Part shown: positions 1 to 5,567 of the stretch, in pieces
Layout: every line of letters begins with the position of its first letter
Numbering within the stretch: position 1 is the first letter of the stretch
Assembly: GCA_003524435.1 (NCBI GenBank)
Contig: DQHP01000177.1
Coordinates: 1 to 10,241, forward strand
Direction: 5' to 3'
Origin: Microbacterium sp.
Lineage (GTDB): Bacteria; Actinomycetota; Actinomycetes; Actinomycetales; Microbacteriaceae
DNA length: 10,241 bases
Notes under the pieces: model-generated
What the model saw: only the letters and a program-made list of their open reading frames with translations
Database searches by the model: none
What the model was told of the DNA's origin: nothing
Position numbers and translations under genes: made by a program

Positions 1-68
1 TGCTGGCCACTTGCCTCGCCTCCGGCCTCCGGCCTACGCCGTCCGCCGCGCGCCTGCTGCCGCCCCCG

Positions 69-150
69 GCATAACTCCGGAGAAATTTCAGAATTCCGGT
101 CTTGTTCGGCCGCGTGGCATCCGGATCTGCCCTTTTCTCCGGAGTTATGC
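69..150. repeat. Large inverted repeat, 17-bp perfect arms
   Basis: The left arm at 69-85 (GCATAACTCCGGAGAAA) is the exact reverse complement of 134-150. The arms are separated by 48 bases. Each arm also contains the 8-bp palindrome CTCCGGAG. The spacer carries further short palindromes (GAATTC at 91-96, ATCCGGAT at 119-126). No convincing gene spans this stretch, and the only open frame across it looks like random GC-rich translation. The whole could fold into a long hairpin in RNA or a cruciform in DNA. It could be a terminator for a gene left of the window, an intergenic REP/MITE-like element, or a protein-binding site. The sequence alone does not decide between these. Confidence 0.75.
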
Positions 151-243
151 GGCGGAAAAGGTGCGGAACCTTACAACACGATCGTTGTGGTCCTGTGAGG
201 AAGTCGCAGACAGATTTCAGGGTGACGCTGGCAGACTGGATGC

Positions 244-693
244 ATGGTGACGTTGCTCCTGGATCACACGCAGCTTGAGGTTGTGCTGTCTCCGCTTGAG
301 CGTGCGACGGCGTTCCGCCGCGAGAACCTGCGGATCGCTCGTGACACGATCACCAAAGTGCAGCTGACAGATGACGCTTGGACCTGGATCCGTGGCGTTC
401 CTGGCCCAGGGACGCACATTCCCAGCATCCTTGCCGCTGGCACCTGGAAAGCTGCGGCCACCACTGACTTTGTGCTTATTCGACGCCGTCGGCCGAGCGT
501 TGTGATTGACCTCGAAGGTGATCCGGAATTTCAGCGACTCGTGCTCACCACACGGCACGGTCTCGCGCTGACTCAGGCGCTGCGGCTGGACGTCACAGAT
601 GAGCCAGCGGATGTCGAAGTGATCGTGAGTACCGCGCCGGTTCCTGTGACAAAGGGGCGCCAGCGTCCGGTGATCAGGCCGCGCCCGGTGTGA
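244..693 (+). CDS. Conserved hypothetical protein, possible PH-like beta fold
   Basis: This encodes a 149-residue soluble protein with no signal peptide and no membrane segment. I recognise no enzyme motif. The pattern is an N-terminal strand-rich block (LEVVLSPLERA, then a basic stretch RRENLRIARD leading into ITKVQLTDDAW). A glycine/proline turn follows (RGVPGPGTHIPS), then short hydrophobic strands (TDFVLIRRRRPSVVIDL, FQRLVLTT) and a final helix-like segment before a basic, proline-rich end. That succession resembles small actinobacterial PH-like domain proteins, but this is inference from pattern. ATG 244 is the first start after an in-frame TGA at 223. No strong Shine-Dalgarno precedes it, and GTG 247 is an alternative. 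The stop lies two bases from the stop of the convergent ABC ATPase gene. Function is unknown. Confidence 0.72.
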   Translation: MVTLLLDHTQLEVVLSPLERATAFRRENLRIARDTITKVQLTDDAWTWIRGVPGPGTHIPSILAAGTWKAAATTDFVLIRRRRPSVVIDLEGDPEFQRLVLTTRHGLALTQALRLDVTDEPADVEVIVSTAPVPVTKGRQRPVIRPRPV

Positions 694-695
694 CG

Positions 696-2483
696 TCAGT
701 GCTGTTCGTGCGGTGAGTGAGATTCTTCCGACTCGTCGCTAGCGGATTCTTCGTGCTCGGAATCCGCGTCCTCGGACTCGGATTCGGACTCATCGGCCTG
801 GGCGGACTCATCGGCCTGGGCGGGCTCGTCGTCGGTGAACGAGGAGAAGAACTCCTCTTCCGGGCTGGTCTCGTCTTCGGAGGTGGTCTCGGCTTCGGCA
901 CCGGAATCGTCCGTGGGGACGACGTCAATCACACGAGTCTCGTCGAGGTCATCGTCATCGTCATCGTGCCCGTGGTCATCGGTGTGCTCGGGAGCGTCAT
1001 CCTCCGCTCCGGGTACCGCGCCAATCGGGCTGCCGTCGCTCTGGCCGTTCTCGCTCTGGTTGTCATCGGGGTGGATGCCGTCGTCGCTCTGGCTCTCGTC
1101 GGCTGGTGCCGGATTGGCAAACAGGCTTGCGACAGCAGCAAGGCCAGTGATGCCGGGGAGCGGCCGTTCTTGTTCTTGAGAGGCATCCACGAGATTCGGC
1201 ACCTCGTCGGAGTCAGCCGTTTCGGGCGACGCGGGAGCGGGCTGGAAGAGGCCCGCGATATTTCCCATCGACCTGGTGGCCGGGTCTTCTTCGGCTGCAG
1301 CGGTGTCGGCTTCAGTGTCGTCGGTTTCGGCAACGTCGGTTTCGGCGCCAGCAGGCTCGGCGCCGGGCTCGGAAGAATCGGCAGCGTCGGAAGCCTCGGA
1401 GGTCGTCTCGACGGGCTCAGGTGACTCGACAGGCTCAGCGGTCTCGGCACCCACTGCGGCTGCGGCTTCGACACCAGCCTCAGCGAGCTCAACACCAGCA
1501 CCGACAGGCTCAACGCCCTCTTCCGACCCCGCATCAGCCTCGACAGGCGCAGGAACTGGGGCGACAGCATCCGATGCCGCGGCACGCACGTAACGGTCAT
1601 TCACCAGGTCAAGGAAGACGTCTTCCAGCGTCGGGCCGCGCTGCTGCAGTGTGGTCAGCGCGACGCCAGCGCTAGCAGTGAGGCTGCCGATCGTGGCCGC
1701 GTCGCTTCCGCGCACGGTGAGGCCGGAGCGCAGCACCTCGAATTCAAATCCTGCCTCGCGCAGGGAGTTCGACAACGCTGAGCGATCGGCCGCGTCAACG
1801 ACGACGGGTCCGCTGTTGGGGTCGGCGAGATCTTCCATCGTGCCGGCGAACTTCAATTCACCGTGGGCAATGACGAGGATCTCGTCGGCGGTCTGCTCGA
1901 CCTCTGAGAGCACGTGCGACGACACCAGCACGGTGCGCCCCTCATCGGCAAGGCCACGAATCAGTGTGCGCATCCAGCGGATGCCCTCGGGGTCGAGGCC
2001 GTTCGCCGGCTCATCGAGAACGAGCACGCCGGGGTCGCCGATCAGAGCGGTCGCGGCACTGAGCCGCTGGCGCATTCCGAGCGAGAGGGCTGAGATGCGA
2101 GTGTCGACGTCATCGCTGAGACCGACGAAAGCAATGAGTTCGCCGACGCGAGAGAGTTCTACTCCGTTCGACTTCGCAGCGACGATGAGGTGCCGCTCAA
2201 CGCTGCGGCGTGCACGGAAGCCAGGATCTTCGAGCATGGCGCCGATGACACGGGCAGGGTGGCGCAGTTCCGAGAAGCGCTTGCCACCGATCTTGGTCGT
2301 GCCGATTGTCGGGCGCTCAAGTCCGAGCAGCATCCGTAGAGTCGTGGTCTTGCCTGCCCCGTTCGGCCCGAGGAATCCGGTGACGACGCCAGGATTGACG
2401 CGCGCGGAGAAGTCCGCCACAGCGGCGACAGCGCCAAAGCGCTTCGTCACGTGGTCGAACTCGATCAGCTGTCCGTCGGGCAT
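696..2483 (-). CDS. ABC-2-type transporter ATPase with long acidic C-terminal tail
   Basis: A 595-residue cytoplasmic protein. Residues 1 to about 300 form a complete nucleotide-binding domain of the BcrA/drug-exporter class. It has Walker A GPNGAGKTT at 39-47, an acidic Q-loop region GAMLEDPGF at 81-89, and signature LSLGMRQR at 133-140. Walker B LVLDEP is at 154-159 with catalytic Glu158, and the H-loop is SSH with His190. The usual domain ends near LEDVFLDLVND (286-296). Residues from about 300 to 595 are a low-complexity tail rich in Glu, Asp, Ala and Ser, nearly as long as the ATPase. It holds a hydrophobic island pair (about 405-460), a run of six Asp (507-512) and a tandem AQADES repeat near the end. 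Family members normally stop at about 300 residues and pair with an ABC-2 permease; none is adjacent here. The substrate is unknown. ATG 2483 has a good Shine-Dalgarno (AGAAAGG, six bases upstream). Confidence 0.93.
   Translation of the reverse strand: MPDGQLIEFDHVTKRFGAVAAVADFSARVNPGVVTGFLGPNGAGKTTTLRMLLGLERPTIGTTKIGGKRFSELRHPARVIGAMLEDPGFRARRSVERHLIVAAKSNGVELSRVGELIAFVGLSDDVDTRISALSLGMRQRLSAATALIGDPGVLVLDEPANGLDPEGIRWMRTLIRGLADEGRTVLVSSHVLSEVEQTADEILVIAHGELKFAGTMEDLADPNSGPVVVDAADRSALSNSLREAGFEFEVLRSGLTVRGSDAATIGSLTASAGVALTTLQQRGPTLEDVFLDLVNDRYVRAAASDAVAPVPAPVEADAGSEEGVEPVGAGVELAEAGVEAAAAVGAETAEPVESPEPVETTSEASDAADSSEPGAEPAGAETDVAETDDTEADTAAAEEDPATRSMGNIAGLFQPAPASPETADSDEVPNLVDASQEQERPLPGITGLAAVASLFANPAPADESQSDDGIHPDDNQSENGQSDGSPIGAVPGAEDDAPEHTDDHGHDDDDDDLDETRVIDVVPTDDSGAEAETTSEDETSPEEEFFSSFTDDEPAQADESAQADESESESEDADSEHEESASDESEESHSPHEQH
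786..821 (-). repeat. Two perfect tandem 18-bp units in the ABC ATPase tail
   Basis: The 18-bp unit GGACTCATCGGCCTGGGC occurs at 786-803 and again, identical, at 804-821, followed by a diverged partial third unit. On the coding (minus) strand this gives the tandem hexapeptide AQADES-AQADES. Because the two copies match at every base, the duplication looks recent or slippage-prone rather than merely similar at protein level. Confidence 0.85.
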
Positions 2484-2578
2484 CCGCGGCCTTTCTCACA
2501 TGGGCGTTCTCTCTATCCTGCAGGAAAACGCGCAGAATCTCGTGTTGACCCCCCGCACGGTGCGCAGATCGGACGGAT

Positions 2579-2592
2579 GTAACGTGGGTTAC
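2579..2592. promoter_or_regulatory. Short inverted repeat at the hydrolase start (possible operator)
   Basis: GTAAC (2579-2583) and GTTAC (2588-2592) are perfect inverted arms around GTGG. The repeat abuts or overlaps the start codon of the hydrolase gene, inside the roughly 110-bp divergent spacer shared with the ABC ATPase gene. The size and position would suit a repressor half-site pair, but five-base arms arise easily by chance and no confident -35/-10 pair was found nearby. Confidence 0.3.
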
Positions 2593-3654
2593 GTGACTGA
2601 TTTTGATCCGGCAGCTGAGGTCCTGATTCGCACCGAGGGTTCTCTTGGTCGTCTCACGTTGAATCGCCCCAAGGCAATCAACGCGCTCAACATCACAATG
2701 ATTCGACAGATGACCGCGGCGCTGGAGGCATGGCGTCACGACTCGGACATCGACATTGTTCTCATCGATGGGGCAGGTGAGCGCGGGCTCTGCGCGGGTG
2801 GCGACGTGCGCGCACTCTATGACGAGATCGTCGCCGGACACCCGGAGCGCACCCTCGATTTCTTCCGTGCCGAGTACACGCTGAACGCCATGATCGCCGA
2901 GTATCCGAAGCCGGTTGTCGCCTTCGCCGACGGTGTGACGATGGGCGGGGGCATCGGGCTTGCCGGTCACGCCGCCATTCGCGTGGTGACGGAGCGCTCG
3001 AAGCTCGCAATGCCCGAAACCAGAATCGGCTTCACTCCCGATGTGGGCGGTACTTACCTGCTCGGGCGCGCTCCTGGGCGCATCGGGGAGTACCTCGGTG
3101 TCACCGGAACCACGATGTCCGGTTCGGATGCTATTTACGCAGGATTTGCGGACTACTACGTGCCGTCCGCGCATCTGGACGAGCTTCGCGAGGCGCTCGC
3201 AAAACGGGCCGATCCGACGAGTCCCTCCGAGCTCGTCCTACTGTTTGACGAGACGCCAGAGCCTTCTCCTCTGGTCGCCGAGCGCGCCTGGATCGACGAG
3301 GTTTTCTCAGCGGACACCATCGGCGAGGTCGCTCAGCGGCTCTCCGAAAGGCAAGAGGGCGCAGCACCCGCCACCGCCGCCCTGCTCACCGAGCTGGCAC
3401 CGACTGGCCTTGCCGTCACCCTGGAGGCCGTCCGCGAGGCGCGCGAAGGCGATCTGCGGGCCGCGCTGGAGGGGGAGTACCGTCGGGTGCTCTGGTTCGG
3501 CGCGCATCATCCCGACCTCGTCGAGGGAATTCGCGCGCAGTTGGTCGACAAAGACCGCTCGCCGAAATGGAAACCGGCGACGATCGCCGAGCTGGCCCCG
3601 GATGCCACGGCAGCTGCCCGCGCGTACGTGCCAGAGGTCGCGCTGTTCGACTGA
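2593..3654 (+). CDS. 3-hydroxyisobutyryl-CoA hydrolase (enoyl-CoA hydratase/isomerase superfamily)
   Basis: A 353-residue crotonase-fold enzyme expected to hydrolyse 3-hydroxyisobutyryl-CoA to free 3-hydroxyisobutyrate in cytoplasmic valine breakdown. The N-terminus has the family opening GRLTLNRPKAINALN (19-33). The first oxyanion-hole region is LCAGGDVRALYD (66-77) and the second is DGVTMGGGIGLAGHA (113-127). The block MPETRIGFTPDVGG (140-153) carries the hydrolase-type catalytic pair, Glu142 and Asp150, matching Glu169/Asp177 of human HIBCH. The C-terminal third also fits this subfamily (FSADTIGEVAQRL, then VDKDRSPKWKP), which separates it from plain enoyl-CoA hydratases of about 260 residues. 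I chose GTG 2593 because it gives the family-like start VTDFDP. GTG 2584, in frame and seven bases after a GGACGG, adds only three residues and is equally possible. No other valine-pathway gene is adjacent. Confidence 0.9.
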   Translation: MTDFDPAAEVLIRTEGSLGRLTLNRPKAINALNITMIRQMTAALEAWRHDSDIDIVLIDGAGERGLCAGGDVRALYDEIVAGHPERTLDFFRAEYTLNAMIAEYPKPVVAFADGVTMGGGIGLAGHAAIRVVTERSKLAMPETRIGFTPDVGGTYLLGRAPGRIGEYLGVTGTTMSGSDAIYAGFADYYVPSAHLDELREALAKRADPTSPSELVLLFDETPEPSPLVAERAWIDEVFSADTIGEVAQRLSERQEGAAPATAALLTELAPTGLAVTLEAVREAREGDLRAALEGEYRRVLWFGAHHPDLVEGIRAQLVDKDRSPKWKPATIAELAPDATAAARAYVPEVALFD

Positions 3655-3747
3655 GGACCGACCCTGGGGTTGTTGTCCCGGGTGCAGAATTAGGTACCAA
3701 GTTCGAACGAAGAATGCGGGTTGACCTGCAGATTGTTTCGCCCTGAG

Positions 3748-3758
3748 CGGATAATCCG
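3748..3758. promoter_or_regulatory. Palindrome CGGATAATCCG over a -10-like box (possible operator)
   Basis: CGGAT (3748-3752) and ATCCG (3754-3758) form a perfect palindrome around one central A. The -10-like hexamer GATAAT lies inside it. A regulator bound here would block polymerase, an arrangement common for self-regulated drug exporters. No regulator gene sits next to the operon in this window, so the role is inferred from position only. Confidence 0.35.
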
Positions 3759-3798
3759 ATCTAGCCATTTCCAATGTCGGAACTTCATGGCACTCTGT

Positions 3799-3830
3799 CT
3801 TGTGGCTCTTTCGGCCCTTTCTCCCACAAG
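3799..3830 (+). promoter_or_regulatory. Hairpin overlapping the exporter ribosome binding site
   Basis: CTTGTGG (3799-3805) is the exact reverse complement of CCACAAG (3824-3830), with an 18-base pyrimidine-rich loop. The 3' arm contains the first three bases of the Shine-Dalgarno AAGGA (3828-3832), which lies seven bases before the ATG at 3840. In RNA the stem would partly hide the ribosome binding site. Whether it regulates translation is not shown. Confidence 0.4.
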
Positions 3831-3839
3831 GACACTTTC

Positions 3840-5567
3840 ATGCTCGGAAAACTCCTCGTCCGCTATCTCTCGAGGTACCGCTGGTTGCTGCTCGGAGTGC
3901 TGGTCTTCCAGTTCGCCAGTGCGCTCGCCACGCTCTACCTGCCCCGGCTGAACGCCGACATCATCGACAAGGGTGTTGCGCAGGCCGATACCGGCTACAT
4001 CTGGCGCACCGGCGCCTTCATGCTGGCTGTCTCACTCGGTCAGATCCTCGCCGCGATCATCGCGACCTACTTCGCAGCGAAAGCTGCCATGAGCATCGGG
4101 CGTGACATCCGCAATGACGTCTTCTCACGCGTGAGTGGCTTTTCAGAGCGGGAGGTCTCGCAATTTGGGGCTGGCTCGCTCATCACCCGTAACACCAACG
4201 ACGTGCAGCAGGTGCAGATGCTGGCGATGATGGGCGCGACGATGTTCGTCACCGCCCCGCTTCTCGCTATCGGCGGCATCATCATGGCTGTCCAGCAGGA
4301 CGTCGGGCTCAGCTGGCTGATCGCAGTCTCTGTACCCACGCTGCTGATCCTCGCCCTCATCATCGTCGGCCGAATGGTGCCACTGTTTCGCCGTAATCAG
4401 AAGAAGCTCGACGCGATCAACCGCATCATGCGTGAGCAGCTCACCGGTGTGCGGGTTGTCCGCGCCTTCGTGCGCGAGCCCATCGAAGAAGAGCGCTTCC
4501 GCGACGCGAACACCGACCTCATGATCCTTGGGCGCAAGATCGGCTCGCTCTTCGTACTGCTCTTCCCCCTGTTCATGCTGGTGCTGAACGTCACCGTCGT
4601 CGCCGTTATCTGGTTCGGCGGCATCGAGATCAACGAGGGCAACGTTGAGGTCGGCACGCTATTCGCCTTCATGCAGTACATCGGCCAGATCATGGGCGGC
4701 GTCATCATGGCGAGCTTCATGGCGATCATGATCCCGCGCGCGGCGGTCTCTGCCGAGCGCGTCGGTGAGGTGCTCGACGCGGAGGCCGGGATGGAGCGTC
4801 CAGAGAACGGCGTCACCACATTCCCCGCTCCCGGCGCCGTCGCATTCGATAATGTCGAGTTCACCTACCCCGGTGCAGAGTCGCCGGTGCTGGACGGCAT
4901 CACTTTCCGGGCAGACCCGGGTGAGACGGTTGCGATAGTCGGGTCGACAGGAGGCGGCAAGACCACACTTGTGTCACTCATCCCTCGGCTCTTCGACGTC
5001 ACCGGCGGTATCGTGCGCGTCGGCGGCGCCGACGTGAGAGACGCCGACGTCGAGGCACTGTGGAAGAGCATCGGCCTCGTTCCCCAGCGTCCCTTCCTGT
5101 TCACCGGAACTGTCGCCTCCAACCTGCGGTACGGCCGCGAAGAGGCCACGGACGAAGATCTCTGGCATGCGCTGGAGATCGCGCAGGGGCGCGACTTCGT
5201 CGAAGAGATGCCAGATGGCCTCGAATCACGCATCGCACAGGGCGGCACGAACGTCTCTGGTGGCCAGCGCCAACGCCTCGCGATCGCGAGGGCGATCGTG
5301 CACCAGCCGCAGATCCTCGTCTTCGACGACTCGTTCTCGGCGCTTGACCTCACGACGGATGCTCGGCTCAGACAGGCGCTGTGGCGAGAGCTTCCGGGGG
5401 TGACCAAAATCGTCGTCGCGCAGCGCGTATCGACGATCACGGATGCGGATCGCATCGTCGTCCTCGACGGTGGAACCATGGTCGGTCTCGGAACTCACGA
5501 AGAACTGATCGAATCAAATGAGACGTACCGCGAGATCGTCGAGTCGCAGCTGGGAGTAGACGCATGA
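3840..5567 (+). CDS. ABC exporter half-transporter, subunit with degenerate ATP site
   Basis: A 575-residue protein with six membrane segments (about 12-34, 56-80, 130-153, 157-178, 237-260, 273-298) followed by a nucleotide-binding domain. Walker A is GSTGGGKTT (368-376), the Q-loop lies in LVPQRPFLF, and the canonical signature is SGGQ (473-476). Walker B reads ILVFDD, with Asp497 where a catalytic Glu is expected, and the H-loop histidine is replaced by Gln528 (AQRVS). These losses mark the non-hydrolytic site of a heterodimeric type IV exporter in the manner of TM287/288, LmrCD or BmrCD. I preferred ATG 3840 over the upstream ATG 3774 because AAGGA lies seven bases ahead of it and MLGKLLVRYL is a usual family start. 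Its stop overlaps the next gene's start by four bases, so both halves are made together. The substrate (drug, lipid or peptide) cannot be read from sequence. Confidence 0.93.
   Translation: MLGKLLVRYLSRYRWLLLGVLVFQFASALATLYLPRLNADIIDKGVAQADTGYIWRTGAFMLAVSLGQILAAIIATYFAAKAAMSIGRDIRNDVFSRVSGFSEREVSQFGAGSLITRNTNDVQQVQMLAMMGATMFVTAPLLAIGGIIMAVQQDVGLSWLIAVSVPTLLILALIIVGRMVPLFRRNQKKLDAINRIMREQLTGVRVVRAFVREPIEEERFRDANTDLMILGRKIGSLFVLLFPLFMLVLNVTVVAVIWFGGIEINEGNVEVGTLFAFMQYIGQIMGGVIMASFMAIMIPRAAVSAERVGEVLDAEAGMERPENGVTTFPAPGAVAFDNVEFTYPGAESPVLDGITFRADPGETVAIVGSTGGGKTTLVSLIPRLFDVTGGIVRVGGADVRDADVEALWKSIGLVPQRPFLFTGTVASNLRYGREEATDEDLWHALEIAQGRDFVEEMPDGLESRIAQGGTNVSGGQRQRLAIARAIVHQPQILVFDDSFSALDLTTDARLRQALWRELPGVTKIVVAQRVSTITDADRIVVLDGGTMVGLGTHEELIESNETYREIVESQLGVDA

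Larger units (their letters stand above)
3655..3839 (+). other. Intergenic leader of the ABC exporter operon
   Basis: This 185-bp stretch carries no convincing gene. From left to right it has a weak GC hairpin (CCCTGGG at 3662-3668 with CCCGGG at 3677-3682, one bulge, no T-run) that could end hydrolase transcription. An 8-bp palindrome GTTCGAAC follows at 3701-3708. TTGACC lies at 3721-3726 and a GATAAT box at 3750-3755, but they are 23 bases apart, too far for one standard sigma-70 promoter. GATAAT may therefore act with a poor -35. The GATAAT box lies within the palindrome CGGATAATCCG. An in-frame ATG at 3774 has no Shine-Dalgarno. Confidence 0.5.

Noticed and set aside
11..250. Plus-strand 79-residue open frame at the left end
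   Set aside because: It runs through the inverted repeat, has Pro/Arg/Ala-rich random composition and no ribosome binding site, and overlaps the next gene.
717..1424. Plus-strand open frame of 235 residues rich in Gly, Val and Leu, resembling a membrane protein
   Set aside because: It is antisense to the Glu/Asp/Ser-rich tail of the ABC ATPase. GC-rich acidic codons read in reverse give Val/Gly/Leu/Arg, which produces false hydrophobicity. The minus-strand frame is continuous with an intact ATPase domain.
929..1600. Minus-strand open frame of 223 residues rich in Ser, Arg and Pro
   Set aside because: It lies in another frame of the same acidic low-complexity tail and has no recognisable domain; the composition is that of a frame-shifted repeat region.
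1651..2592. Upstream extension of the hydrolase frame on the plus strand
   Set aside because: The frame happens to stay open antisense to the ABC ATPase, but the homology to crotonase-type hydrolases begins near 2593. The upstream translation is Ser/Arg/Pro-rich noise.
2317..3174. Minus-strand 285-residue open frame across the ATPase start and hydrolase gene
   Set aside because: It overlaps two well-supported genes and shows no domain; its composition is that of antisense translation.
3721..3755. TTGACC and GATAAT as one standard promoter
   Set aside because: The spacing is 23 bases rather than about 17, so they cannot form a usual sigma-70 pair. Only GATAAT was kept as a tentative element.
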